NCBI RefSeq assembly: GCF_001553645.1 | Contig: NZ_CP014231.1 | Location: forward strand, 1 to 64,000 | Reading direction: 5' to 3' | DNA from: Leptotrichia sp. oral taxon 847 | GTDB lineage: Bacteria; Fusobacteriota; Fusobacteriia; Fusobacteriales; Leptotrichiaceae | Length of the DNA: 64,000 nucleotides | In this document: piece after piece, positions 46,140-54,722 of the stretch | Numbering within the stretch: position 1 is the stretch's first letter | Layout of the letters: every line of letters begins with the position of its first letter | Notes under the pieces: generated by a model | Seen by the model: the letters and a program-made list of their open reading frames with translations, nothing else | Told to the model about the DNA's origin: nothing | Databases searched by the model: none | Translations under genes and position numbers: made by a program

Positions 46140-47021
46140 TTAAGATTTTAACATTTTTTCAAAAATAATAGATTTTGTCAGTTTATATAATAAAATCATT
46201 AAAAGTACAGGAAAAATAATAGTTGTGAGTAAAATTATTCCTATTATGATCGGTGTATTTTCCATTATGCTTTGCGAAATATTGTTAATTTCTTTTGAAA
46301 AATTGTCAATTTTTTGTTTGGCGCTATCTATTTGACCAGGAATGTTAAAAATACTTTTGCTTTGATCTAAAGAAAGCATACCGTCTTTTACATTATTTAG
46401 TTTTTCCAGATTTTGGTTTAGTTGAGCAATTGCTGGAGTCTTGTATTCTGTTTCAAAATAATTCGAAATCAGAGAATTTACAAAAATTGTCCCGGGAATA
46501 ACAATATAGATGTAAATCAAAATAAAAAAAGAATATTTTGAAATCTTTTTTAATATTTCAGTAAAACTATTTTTGAAAAAAGTATATGGTAAAAAAGAAA
46601 TCAGTGAAGTAAATATAAGTATTGTAGCCAATTTTACACGAAAAATTTCGTGATAAATATTTTGAATTTTTAAAATTACAACACTTGCTAGTGAAACTTT
46701 CCAAATGATATTTATTAAATCGTAAACAGGCTGAATTATATCTCCAACTTCAATTTGCATTCCTAAAATCATATTTACATTGACAGTACTCCCTTCGATG
46801 ACATCAGCCGCACCTTTTAAAAGTGAAAGTGTCAAAAATAGCTTTTGTGATTCTTTATAGGTTTTTTCCAGATATGGTCGAGTCAAATTTTTAAAAAAAT
46901 CAAAAATTGTATGCTCAAAAATTTTATCCATTAACCCAAAAATACATAAAAGCAGTCCTAAAACAATTAAACTTATTATAATTAAATCTTTCTTACTAAA
47001 ATTTTTTTTATTTATTTCCAA
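46140..47021 (-). CDS. Multi-pass membrane protein of unknown function
   Basis: A 293-residue protein. Hydrophobic helices lie near residues 12-32, 105-125, 130-150, 160-180 and 250-275, with a soluble, likely coiled-coil segment between about 195 and 245 (NQNLEKLNNVKDG ... KQKIDNFSKEINN). Start TTG 47021 is eight bases after GAGGTG; an ATG at 47029 is out of frame. It is 19 bases downstream of tcdA, so cotranscription is likely. I do not recognise a family. Confidence 0.65.
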   Translation of the reverse strand: MEINKKNFSKKDLIIISLIVLGLLLCIFGLMDKIFEHTIFDFFKNLTRPYLEKTYKESQKLFLTLSLLKGAADVIEGSTVNVNMILGMQIEVGDIIQPVYDLINIIWKVSLASVVILKIQNIYHEIFRVKLATILIFTSLISFLPYTFFKNSFTEILKKISKYSFFILIYIYIVIPGTIFVNSLISNYFETEYKTPAIAQLNQNLEKLNNVKDGMLSLDQSKSIFNIPGQIDSAKQKIDNFSKEINNISQSIMENTPIIIGIILLTTIIFPVLLMILLYKLTKSIIFEKMLKS

Positions 47022-47040
47022 TTTAACATCACCTCAATAA

Positions 47041-47796
47041 TTATTTTATTTCTAAAAGTTTTCTTACAACATAAGATGCAAGAATAAGTCCAGCGGTTCC
47101 TGGCACGAATGCATTACTTCCTGGAGTTGATTTTTTTGGCATTTCATTATTTTTTCTAAATTCTGTTGGCATTTCTTCTTTAAATAATTCGGATTTATCA
47201 GGAACAAGAGGCACCTCTTTAGAATAAACAACTGGCACATCTGTAATTCTTTTCTTTTTTAAAATACTTCTAATCGTTCTAGCCATTGGACAAACTGAAG
47301 TATTTTTTATTTTTGCTATTTCGATCATCTCTGGATGCATTTTATTTCCAAAGCCCATAGAAGATATAATTTTTATTTTGTTTTTTACACAAAATTCAAT
47401 CAAATTTATTTTGCTCGTAATGACATCAATAGCATCGATGACAAAATCATATTTTTGATTTTCAAATATTTTTTTCACATTTTCGTAAGTGTAAATTAAT
47501 TGTTTTATCAATTTCACTTCACATTCAGGATTTATGTCGTAAATTCTAGCTTTCATCACTTCCGTTTTAGATTTTCCAACTGTGCTGTGAAGTGAATGAA
47601 GCTGTCTATTTATATTAGATTCTGAAATTTCGTCAAAATCGACCATCGTAATATGACCGACTCCGCTCCTTGCAAGTGCTTCAACTGTGTAAGATCCAAC
47701 TCCTCCAATTCCAAATATAATAACTTTTGAATTTTGTAATTTTTGAATATTATTTTTTCCAACTAACATCGCAAATCTTGAAAATGTTTGATTCAT
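47041..47796 (-). CDS. tcdA: tRNA threonylcarbamoyladenosine dehydratase (TcdA/CsdL)
   Basis: An E1-like ThiF-fold enzyme that cyclises t6A to ct6A at position 37 of tRNAs using ATP. It begins RFAMLVGKNNIQKLQNSKVIIFGIGGVGSYTVEALARSGVG, with the adenylate-binding DFDEISESNINRQLHSL, and a C-terminal SKEVPLVPD block. The 251-residue length agrees with TcdA rather than with longer E1 relatives. ATG 47796 follows GGGAGGTGG. Confidence 0.93.
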   Translation of the reverse strand: MNQTFSRFAMLVGKNNIQKLQNSKVIIFGIGGVGSYTVEALARSGVGHITMVDFDEISESNINRQLHSLHSTVGKSKTEVMKARIYDINPECEVKLIKQLIYTYENVKKIFENQKYDFVIDAIDVITSKINLIEFCVKNKIKIISSMGFGNKMHPEMIEIAKIKNTSVCPMARTIRSILKKKRITDVPVVYSKEVPLVPDKSELFKEEMPTEFRKNNEMPKKSTPGSNAFVPGTAGLILASYVVRKLLEIK

Positions 47797-47929
47797 CTAA
47801 CCACCTCCCTTTTTTTATTTTAAATTTTCTCTATTATATCACAAAATTTTAAAATGTAAAGATTTTAAAATAAAAATATGAAAGTTGCAAAATAAAAGAA
47901 AAGTTGTAAAATAAAAACAAAAAAAATTG

Positions 47930-47958
47930 TTGCAAAAATATAAAATGTATGATAAAAT
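47930..47958 (+). promoter_or_regulatory. Promoter of the infC-rpmI-rplT operon
   Basis: TTGCAA at 47930-47935 and TAAAAT at 47953-47958 with a 17-base spacer. The start of infC is about 290 bases further on, so the transcript carries a long leader. Confidence 0.55.
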
Positions 47959-47964
47959 TACTAT

Positions 47965-48254
47965 GTAATATTAAATTAGAAGTAGAAATGTTATTTCTCA
48001 CCTTTCCATCATATGTTTGAAAACTACTTTTAGATGAGTTAGGTTATAGTTATTTTTTTAATGTTTATTTAAGTATCGTATTTTTTGATACGTGAATTTT
48101 AATAACTATTTTGAGCAAGATGTTTCTTATATCTTGTTTTTTATTTGATTAAATTCTAATTTTAAAAAATTTAATAAATTTATCTAGTAAATTTTAGAGT
48201 AATTTGAAATCAATTGCTAAATAAGTTTAATATAAAATTTAGGAGGTGTTCTTT
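47965..48254 (+). promoter_or_regulatory. Long leader of the infC operon with attenuator
   Basis: A non-coding leader with a CGTAT/ATACG hairpin (about 48078-48094) and, at 48118-48146, CAAGAT/ATCTTG followed by TTTTTT, which is a terminator-like hairpin about 110 bases before infC. Long leaders of infC-rpmI-rplT operons in low-GC bacteria are targets of L20 control or transcription attenuation. The L20-binding fold itself was not recognised here. Confidence 0.5.
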
Positions 48255-48779
48255 ATAAGAGGAACTAATAAATTTGATGAACCTAGAATGAACGAAAGAA
48301 TTAGAGCAAAAGAAATAAGGGTAATTGGTGATGATGGAACGCAATTTGGAGTTTTATCTGTTCGTGAAGCTTTGGCGATTGCAGCAGAAAAAGAGCTGGA
48401 TTTAGTTGAAATTTCACCAAATGCAACACCACCTGTCTGTAAAATTATGGATTATGGAAAATTTAAATATGAGAAAACGAAAAAAGACAAAGAAAATAAG
48501 AAAAAACAAAAAAATGTTGTCGTAAAAGAAATTAGAATAAAACCTCATATTGATGAACACGACAAAGCAACAAAAATTTCTCAAATTAAAAAATTCATAG
48601 AAAAAGAGCATAAAGTAAAAGTTAGCTTAAGACTTACAGGTAGGGAAAGATTACATGCAGATTCAGCAATTAAGGTGTTAGATGAATTTGCGAGCCATTT
48701 TGAAGAAAATGCAGTTGTTGAAAAAAAATATGGAAAAGAACAAGTGCAAAAATTTATTTTATTATCGCCAAAAAAATAA
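48255..48779 (+). CDS. infC: Translation initiation factor IF-3
   Basis: Binds the 30S subunit and checks the start codon. The N-terminal domain begins near MNERIRAKEIRVIGDDGTQFG with LGVLSVREAL-type helix, the linker is Lys-rich, and the C-terminal domain has EIRIKPHIDEHD and VSLRLTGRERLHAD. AGGAGG at 48241-48246 is followed by GTG inside itself and then, after eight bases, ATA at 48255. ATA is the best-placed start, giving 174 residues. E. coli infC starts with AUU and is autoregulated through it, so a rare start here would fit the same logic. If GTG 48246 were used the protein would be 177 residues. Confidence 0.93.
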   Translation: MRGTNKFDEPRMNERIRAKEIRVIGDDGTQFGVLSVREALAIAAEKELDLVEISPNATPPVCKIMDYGKFKYEKTKKDKENKKKQKNVVVKEIRIKPHIDEHDKATKISQIKKFIEKEHKVKVSLRLTGRERLHADSAIKVLDEFASHFEENAVVEKKYGKEQVQKFILLSPKK

Positions 48780-48823
48780 TAAAATTAAAATTGAATAAAA
48801 GAGCAATTTAAGGAGGAAAAAAA

Positions 48824-49030
48824 ATGCCAAAAATGAAAACACATAGAGGAACAAAAAAAAGAGTAAAAGTTACAGGAAGTGGAAAAATTTCCATAAAACA
48901 TTCAGGAAAAAGTCATATTTTAACTAAAAAATCTCACAAAAGAAAAAAACGATTAGGACAAGATGCAATTGCTCCTAAAGGTGCAGAAAGAAAAATTAAA
49001 AAAGTTTTAGCTGGACAAGAAGGAAGATAA
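48824..49030 (+). CDS. rpmI: Ribosomal protein bL35
   Basis: A 68-residue basic protein of the large subunit: [20 protein letters not shown] and the [15 protein letters not shown] stretch are typical of L35. ATG 48824 follows AAGGAGG. It lies between infC and rplT in the standard order. Confidence 0.97.
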   Translation: MPKMKTHRGTKKRVKVTGSGKISIKHSGKSHILTKKSHKRKKRLGQDAIAPKGAERKIKKVLAGQEGR

Positions 49031-49085
49031 TTAAAAAATAAAAGATTAGAAATAGGCTGAATTAAGAAATCAAGGAGGAAAAAAA

Positions 49086-49430
49086 ATGCCAAGAGTAAAA
49101 ACAGGAATAATTAGAAGAAAAAGACATAAAAAAGTTTTAAAAGAAGCAAAGGGTTATAGAGGAGCAATAAAATCAAATTATAGAAAAGCTAATGAAGCAG
49201 TTAAAAAAGCGATGGCTTATGCAACTGAACATAGAAAACAGAAAAAGAGAAAAATGCGTGAATTATGGATAATAAGAATTAATGCTGCTGCTAGACTAAA
49301 TGGAGTTTCTTATTCTAGATTTATGAATGGACTAAAAAAAGCTGGTATCGAATTAGATAGAAAAGTCTTAGCTGACTTAGCGTTAAATAACCCTGCCGAA
49401 TTTGCAAAATTGGTAGAAAAAGTTAAATAA
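49086..49430 (+). CDS. rplT: Ribosomal protein bL20
   Basis: A 114-residue large-subunit assembly protein and, in many bacteria, repressor of its own operon. [25 protein letters not shown], the [21 protein letters not shown] core and the [21 protein letters not shown] tail are all present. It closes the infC operon and is followed by a terminator. Confidence 0.98.
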   Translation: MPRVKTGIIRRKRHKKVLKEAKGYRGAIKSNYRKANEAVKKAMAYATEHRKQKKRKMRELWIIRINAAARLNGVSYSRFMNGLKKAGIELDRKVLADLALNNPAEFAKLVEKVK

Positions 49431-49437
49431 TTTAAAT

Positions 49438-49462
49438 AAGGGGCAGAAAGTTGCTCCTTTTT
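49438..49462 (+). terminator. Terminator of the infC-rpmI-rplT operon
   Basis: AAGGGGCA (49438-49445) and TGCTCCTT (49452-49459) with one G-U pair run into TTTTT. Confidence 0.8.
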
Positions 49463-49534
49463 CTATATTTAGAAATTGATAATGGAAAAAGTAAAATATT
49501 TTGAAATAAATAGAAATTAAGTTTAAGGAGAAAA

Positions 49535-50089
49535 ATGAATAATAATTTGGAATTCGGAATAAAAAAGCAATTGATAACTAAAGAAGAAATTGTAAAACGG
49601 ATAAAAGAATTAGGAGAAGAAATAACTAATGACTTTAAAAATGAAAATGAACCGCTAATAGTAATCGGACTGCTTAAAGGTTCAGTGGTTTTTATGGCTG
49701 ATTTAATCAGAGAAATCAAGTTACCACTGGAAATTGATTTTATTGAAGCATCAAGTTACGGAGAAGGAACTCACACCACTAGAGAAGTTAAAATTTTAAA
49801 AGATTTGAGAAGTACGATAAGTGGGAAAAATGTGTTAGTTGTGGAAGATATAATTGATTCAGGTTTTACATTAAAGAAAATTTTGAAGATTTTAGGCAGC
49901 AGAAATCCTAAAAAAGTATCACTTTGTACACTTTTAAATAAACCTGAGAGAAGAGAAGTGGAAGTGACGGTTCAATATATTGGATTTGAAATTCCAAATG
50001 AATTTGTTGTTGGCTATGGATTAGATTTTAATGAAAAATATAGAAATCTTGAATATATAGGAATTGCAGAACCATCAGTTTTTGAATAA
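49535..50089 (+). CDS. hpt: Hypoxanthine phosphoribosyltransferase
   Basis: Salvages hypoxanthine (and usually guanine) to nucleotides with PRPP. The type I PRTase shows VIGLLKGSVVFMADLIREI, the DFIEASSYGEGTHTTREV hood and the PRPP loop VLVVEDIIDSGFTLKKI, with YIGFEIPNEFVVGYGLDFNEKYRNL at the end. Length 184 fits. It is 15 bases before rsmA. Confidence 0.96.
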   Translation: MNNNLEFGIKKQLITKEEIVKRIKELGEEITNDFKNENEPLIVIGLLKGSVVFMADLIREIKLPLEIDFIEASSYGEGTHTTREVKILKDLRSTISGKNVLVVEDIIDSGFTLKKILKILGSRNPKKVSLCTLLNKPERREVEVTVQYIGFEIPNEFVVGYGLDFNEKYRNLEYIGIAEPSVFE

Positions 50090-50104
50090 TTTAAAGGAGA
50101 AATA

Positions 50105-50932
50105 TTGAAAAAAATAAAAAAAGATCAAAATGAAAATTATAGTGCCAAAAAAAAATATGGACAAAATTTTTTGAATGATAATTCATTATTGGATAAAATT
50201 TTGAATATGGCGAATATTGATAAGAACACAGAAGTTTTGGAAATAGGTCCAGGATTAGGATTTTTGACGGAAAAGTTAATAGAAGGTTCTAAATTTTTGA
50301 CTTCATTTGAGATAGATAGCGATTTGATTCCAATTTTAAATAAAAAATTTAGGAGATATGAAAATTTTAATTTGATTCATAAAGATTTTTTAAATGTGGA
50401 CTTGTCCGAATCCCTAAAAGATAAAAAAGATGTAAAAGTGGTTGCAAATATTCCTTATTATATTACTTCGCCAATTATAAACAAATTAATTGAATACAGG
50501 GAAAGTATTTCTGAAATTTATTTGATGGTTCAAAAAGAAGTGGCAGAAAGAATTTCGTCCAAACCGCACAGTAAAAATATGAGTTTACTAACTCATGCAG
50601 TGCAATTTTATAGTGAAGCAGAATATTTATTCACAGTTCCAAAAGAAAAATTTAGTCCTGTTCCAAAAGTAGATTCAGCTTTTTTGAGAATAAAAATTTT
50701 GAAAGATAAAAGATATGAAAATCAGATTTCAGAAGAAAAATATTTTAAATATTTAAAGGAAGCATTTTCTAATAAAAGAAAAAGTATTTCAAATAACCTG
50801 ATAAAATTGGGATTTTCGAAAGATTTCGTAAAAAGATGTTTAAAAGAAGCAGGAAAAACGGAATTAGCTAGAACAGAAGAATTTTCTGTGCAGGAGTTTA
50901 TTGATTTTATTAGAATATTAAATAAAAAATAA
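50105..50932 (+). CDS. rsmA: 16S rRNA dimethyladenosine transferase
   Basis: Dimethylates two adenines near the 3' end of 16S rRNA (KsgA). The SAM-binding motif VLEIGPGLGFLTEKL, the catalytic NIPYYITSPI and the FSPVPKVDSAFLRI segment are diagnostic; the N-terminus has the KKYGQNFLND signature. Start TTG 50105 follows AAAGGAGA with no better ATG. Length 275 is typical. Confidence 0.96.
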   Translation: MKKIKKDQNENYSAKKKYGQNFLNDNSLLDKILNMANIDKNTEVLEIGPGLGFLTEKLIEGSKFLTSFEIDSDLIPILNKKFRRYENFNLIHKDFLNVDLSESLKDKKDVKVVANIPYYITSPIINKLIEYRESISEIYLMVQKEVAERISSKPHSKNMSLLTHAVQFYSEAEYLFTVPKEKFSPVPKVDSAFLRIKILKDKRYENQISEEKYFKYLKEAFSNKRKSISNNLIKLGFSKDFVKRCLKEAGKTELARTEEFSVQEFIDFIRILNKK

Positions 50933-50939
50933 CAAAAAA

Positions 50940-50965
50940 GGCTTGGAATTATAATACTCCAAGCC
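50940..50965. terminator. Bidirectional terminator between rsmA and the DUF4911 gene
   Basis: GGCTTGGA (50940-50947) and TCCAAGCC (50958-50965) pair perfectly, with T runs on both sides. Its right arm lies inside the end of the minus-strand coding sequence. Confidence 0.75.
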
Positions 50966-51188
50966 ATTCTCTTTTTTCAACAACTTTGATAAAAACATCA
51001 TGCTCTTTTAATTTTACTAAAACTTTGTCCATATCATCTAAAAAAAATGAATTTGTAATTATTTTGATTAAACCGTTTTTATTGTCTAAAGTTCTGACAT
51101 TCCCAATGCCATCGTATGCTTCCACAATTTTGTTAATAAAATCAATGTTTTCTTTTTTTGTTTGAATAATATATTCCCAACTTTTCAA
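50949..51188 (-). CDS. DUF4911 family small protein
   Basis: A 79-residue soluble protein resembling the DUF4911 family (SWEYIIQTKKENIDFINKIVEAYDGIGNVRTLD). It looks like an ACT-like or ferredoxin-fold unit: strand-helix-strand-strand-helix-strand. Start TTG 51188; the AAAGGA upstream is about ten bases away. It follows ttcA by 56 bases on the same strand, and the two may work together, though no function is established. Confidence 0.65.
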   Translation of the reverse strand: MKSWEYIIQTKKENIDFINKIVEAYDGIGNVRTLDNKNGLIKIITNSFFLDDMDKVLVKLKEHDVFIKVVEKREWLGVL

Positions 51189-51244
51189 AATTTATAAATC
51201 CTTTCTTTTTCCTTTTTAAAAAGTTTTTTATGAAAGTCAATTTT

Positions 51245-52141
51245 TTAATAATTTTCTAAATATGAATGTTTACCAGTAGAATCTTTCCAACCCAATATTT
51301 TTTCTAAATTAACATTTTGCATTGAATGAACGATTCTTTTTTTTATATCAGGGTTATCTTTTATTAATTGTGCAATTAATTCTTTTGTTTCACGGCGTTT
51401 ACTTGATGTTTTTGAAGCTGCCACTGTGCAACCACAATTCATCGGAAGAATTCCATTATTTTTTACCCATTTTATAATTGATTTTTCTTCAACGTAAAAT
51501 AGTGGACGAATTAATTCAATATCATAGTTGTCAGATTTTAATTTTGGTAACATTGTTTCAAATTTTCCCATATAAAACATACTCATTAAAGTAGTTTCAA
51601 CGACATCATCAAAATGGTGTCCCAATGCAAGTTTGTTGCATCCTAATGAAACTGCTTTTGTGTAAAGGCTGCCTCTTCGCATTTTGGCGCACATATAACA
51701 TGGATAGTCTTTTGCAATTCTTTCAGCAACTTCAAAAATATTGTCCTCATAAATTTCGCAAGGAATATTTAAGTGATTTAAGTTCTTTTTCAAATTTTTT
51801 AAATTTACTTCATTAAAACCAGGGTTCATTGAAATAAAAACAACTTCAAAATCTGTTTTACTGGCTCTTTTTAATTCTTGAAATAATTTTGAAAGTAAAA
51901 GACTGTCTTTTCCACCAGAAATTGCAACTGCGATTTTATCTCCATCTTTTACCATTTCATATTCTTTTAATGCGTGAATAAATGGTGACCACAGTTCTGA
52001 GCGATACTTTTTTTGAATGCTTTTTTCAATAATTTCAAGTGGCTGGAGAGGAACAATTGGCAAAACTGTTTTGCAAACTGCACTTCCGAGTTTTGTACTT
52101 GCAACGGAGCCATTTTCATTTTTTAAGTTTTTTAAATCCAT
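51245..52141 (-). CDS. TtcA-family tRNA 2-thiocytidine-type PP-loop protein
   Basis: An ATP-dependent tRNA sulfur transferase of the TtcA group, probably modifying C32 in tRNA using a bound Fe-S cluster. The ATP pyrophosphatase motif is AVAISGGKDSLLLSKLF, with the conserved PCYMCAKMRRG Cys pair and LGHHFDDVVETTLMSMF; a further Cys cluster lies at MNCGCTV. The N-terminal 45 residues before the PP-loop are longer than in E. coli TtcA. ATG 52141 follows AAGGAG. Close relatives can have other tRNA targets. Confidence 0.85.
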   Translation of the reverse strand: MDLKNLKNENGSVASTKLGSAVCKTVLPIVPLQPLEIIEKSIQKKYRSELWSPFIHALKEYEMVKDGDKIAVAISGGKDSLLLSKLFQELKRASKTDFEVVFISMNPGFNEVNLKNLKKNLNHLNIPCEIYEDNIFEVAERIAKDYPCYMCAKMRRGSLYTKAVSLGCNKLALGHHFDDVVETTLMSMFYMGKFETMLPKLKSDNYDIELIRPLFYVEEKSIIKWVKNNGILPMNCGCTVAASKTSSKRRETKELIAQLIKDNPDIKKRIVHSMQNVNLEKILGWKDSTGKHSYLENY

Positions 52142-52168
52142 TAAATAAAACTCCTTGCTTTAAATTTA

Positions 52169-52519
52169 TTATTTTTCAAATTCACCTGTTTGACCATTAT
52201 TTGCTTTTTGTATTAAAAAATTTACAAGTTCTTTAAACTTTGAGTCGCTAATATCTTTAGTATTTTGTGTGTTTATAAACTTTCTTGAAATAGCGAGCGA
52301 CTGATCTCTAAATGACGGATTATCTATTGAGTATAATTTTCCTTGTGAATTTTTTTTGTCGTACTGAACACCAATGACTTTATTTTTTTTAACTATTAAT
52401 TTTACAAATGTCGTGTAATTTCCATCATATTTCTTTTTAACTGAATATGTTCCATCTTTTAGTTCTGAAAAAGTTAAGATGCTTGTAAAAAGCAAAATAA
52501 AAACTATTAATTTTTTCAT
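52169..52519 (-). CDS. Exported FMN-binding-like small protein
   Basis: A 116-residue protein with a signal peptide (ending near LTFSE). The mature part (LKDGTYSVKKKYDGNYTTFVKLIVKKNKVIGVQYDKKN) follows the pattern of FMN-binding domain proteins (D-G-x-Y-x ... V-x-V-x-x-N-K-I) but lacks an obvious SGAT flavin-attachment threonine. ATG 52519 follows AGGAGG. It precedes ttcA by 27 bases. Confidence 0.6.
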   Translation of the reverse strand: MKKLIVFILLFTSILTFSELKDGTYSVKKKYDGNYTTFVKLIVKKNKVIGVQYDKKNSQGKLYSIDNPSFRDQSLAISRKFINTQNTKDISDSKFKELVNFLIQKANNGQTGEFEK

Positions 52520-52625
52520 TTAAAAGACCTCCTTTAAAATATAAAAATAATTTTTAATTATTCTTAAATATATTATAACATATTTTAAAAAGAAAGGCAA
52601 AACTTTTTTATTTTTTTAAAATTTT

Positions 52626-53537
52626 TTAATAAAATCCTTGAGTATCAGTTACGTAACCTTGGTTGTTATAGAAACTCCAGTTTCCATAAGGTTTATAGTT
52701 TCTTAATGTACCTTTTGCTTTTACTTTTCCGTTGCTGTGATATTGGACAAAATTTCCGCTTCCATTAGATAATTTTATTTCTCTCTCTACTGAGCCGTTT
52801 CTGTTGTAACCAACAACTTGATAGACCATCCCGTTGTTGTAACTTTCAATTAGTCTTTTTGAACCATTTTCATAGTTCCAAGTCCATTGACCGTTTCGTA
52901 AATTGGAAGCATAACTTCCTGTCATACGGACAGTCCCGTTTGAATAATATGAAGTGACAGGTCCGTTCAATCTTCCGTATTGATAGTTACTTTCAGAAAT
53001 TATAACACCGTTTGAAACTTTTATTTCTTTTCCATTTTTTGAATTATTTATGTATTCAACTGAACCTGCGGGTCTTCCAAACTCGTCAAAATCGTAAGCC
53101 ATACCATTTAGAGAACCATTTTTGTAAGTTCTTATTGTTTTTGAGTATCCATTTCCATAAAATTCGATTTCTTCACCATTTTTATTGCCGTTCGTATAAT
53201 TTGTAACTTTTAATAAATTTCCGTTATCAAAGTATAAGTACATTGCACCGTCTAAAATTCCATTTTTATAAGGTCTGATGGCTTTAATTGCTCCAATTTC
53301 ATTGTATTCAATGTAATTTCCTGTAAAAGGTTGACCTGTTTCTCTTATTGTAGCGGTGTTGTCAGAAACATTTATATTTGAAATTGTTCCATAATATGAA
53401 GACATCGCTCTTGAAGATTGGCTTGTATACTCACTAGTCCTTTTAGCTCTGATATTTGTGCTGTAGGCGGCAAATGAAAAACTGCCTACTACTAAAAATG
53501 AAAGCAAAATTAATATTGATTTTTTAAACTTTAGCAT
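52626..53537 (-). CDS. Exported MORN-2 repeat protein
   Basis: A 303-residue protein with a signal peptide (ending SFSFAA). From about residue 60 it is a chain of MORN variant 2 repeats of about 22-24 residues, with the frame 'Y-x-N-G-x-x-x-x-x-x-Y-x-N-G-x-x-x-G' (for example FDNGNLLKVTNYTNGNKNG). About nine to ten repeats are visible. Such proteins are abundant in Fusobacteriota and are thought to be envelope-exposed; a specific function is unknown. ATG 53537 follows GGAGGAACG. Confidence 0.85.
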   Translation of the reverse strand: MLKFKKSILILLSFLVVGSFSFAAYSTNIRAKRTSEYTSQSSRAMSSYYGTISNINVSDNTATIRETGQPFTGNYIEYNEIGAIKAIRPYKNGILDGAMYLYFDNGNLLKVTNYTNGNKNGEEIEFYGNGYSKTIRTYKNGSLNGMAYDFDEFGRPAGSVEYINNSKNGKEIKVSNGVIISESNYQYGRLNGPVTSYYSNGTVRMTGSYASNLRNGQWTWNYENGSKRLIESYNNGMVYQVVGYNRNGSVEREIKLSNGSGNFVQYHSNGKVKAKGTLRNYKPYGNWSFYNNQGYVTDTQGFY

Positions 53538-53622
53538 TTCGTTCCTCCTTCTATTCTGTAGTATATTATAACAAAAAAAAGTTATAATTAACTTAGATTT
53601 TTAAAAACAAAATCAGTAAAAA

Positions 53623-54381
53623 CTAAGAAATAGATTTTTCTTCTTCGATATTTTTTAAATCCATATAAAGAACATTTAGAAAAATCAACGTCGTTAAATC
53701 AATCAAAATTAAATTGAAGATACTTGAAAAAAAAGTTAAAATAATTCTAAAGATTAATCCTAATGTCTGAATATTTGCTGTCAGTCCATAAATAAAGCTA
53801 ATTGGTAAAAGTATAAAAGAAAAAAATACAAGAAAGATAATAGATGGAAGTAATATTCTAAGACGATTTCCTTTACACAAATGGAAATTATACTTTAAAG
53901 TCTGGATAAAATTTAAATCTCTTAAAAAAACTAAATGTATAAAAAATAAAGAGTTAAATATAAAAAATAAAGCAAGAACGATTCCTAGTAATTGAATTTT
54001 TGTTAGAATAATAATAAAATCTAGTAAAAAGGTAATACCTATTAACCAGATAAAAAAGAATAAAAATCTTTTTAGCGTTTTAAAAAAAGAAATTTTTTTC
54101 CCATTAGCTTCAATAAGATTGCCAATTTTTTGAATACCAATCGAATTTATAAATATTTGTAGAAGAAATATAAACATAATTATAAAATCATTAATTTCTA
54201 ACTGCATATACTTCATACAAGGTAAAATAAATTGTAAAATTAAATAAGAAACAAAAAAGAATAGCACAAATTTTTTCTCTTCTTTTAAAAAATATTTAAA
54301 AATATCAAAAGAGTCGTTAAAATATTCGCTTATTTTTAAATATCCCTTGTCTAATTTATTTTTTAAATTTTCAAAATTCAT
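53623..54381 (-). CDS. Multi-pass membrane protein of unknown function
   Basis: A 252-residue protein with about six hydrophobic helices (first at 38-55) and a short C-terminal acidic tail (NIEEEKSIS). A soluble first 35 residues rich in Lys and Asp precede the membrane part. The arrangement recalls YciC/DUF975-type proteins, but I could not confirm the match. ATG 54381 follows AAAGGAGA. Confidence 0.6.
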   Translation of the reverse strand: MNFENLKNKLDKGYLKISEYFNDSFDIFKYFLKEEKKFVLFFFVSYLILQFILPCMKYMQLEINDFIIMFIFLLQIFINSIGIQKIGNLIEANGKKISFFKTLKRFLFFFIWLIGITFLLDFIIILTKIQLLGIVLALFFIFNSLFFIHLVFLRDLNFIQTLKYNFHLCKGNRLRILLPSIIFLVFFSFILLPISFIYGLTANIQTLGLIFRIILTFFSSIFNLILIDLTTLIFLNVLYMDLKNIEEEKSIS

Positions 54382-54722
54382 TTTAATTGTCTCCTTTCGT
54401 GTTTAAATTTTTAAAATATTATACCATATTTTTATAGATAATTTCTAGTGTTTAAGTTAGATTAGATAGTGTAAAAATTTTAGGGGTAGATTTTCAATTA
54501 TTAGGACTATTTATTTTTAGTTAAAAAACTAATATTATTTTATACATAATATTATCGGACGTTATTTATTATATAAAAAAAAATTACAAACTTCAAAACA
54601 AGAACTACATAAATTTTATTTTATTAAGTAAAAAACAATAGACAAATAGTATATATTTTTGATAAAATGTAACAGTAGAAAAAATAAAAAAAATTTAATC
54701 AACACAAGGAAAGGAGGGTAAA
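54382..54722. other. Divergent intergenic region with MITE-end remnant
   Basis: From 54465 the sequence GATAGTGTAAAAATTTTAGG followed by GGTAGATTTT matches the right terminus of the MITE-like family on the opposite strand, but no partner end is clear. A TATCGGACGTTAT word at about 54551 matches TATCGGACATTAT at about 12308, just left of copy 2. On the minus strand a TATAAT-like box near 54420 could serve the membrane protein gene. No gene is supported here. Confidence 0.5.
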
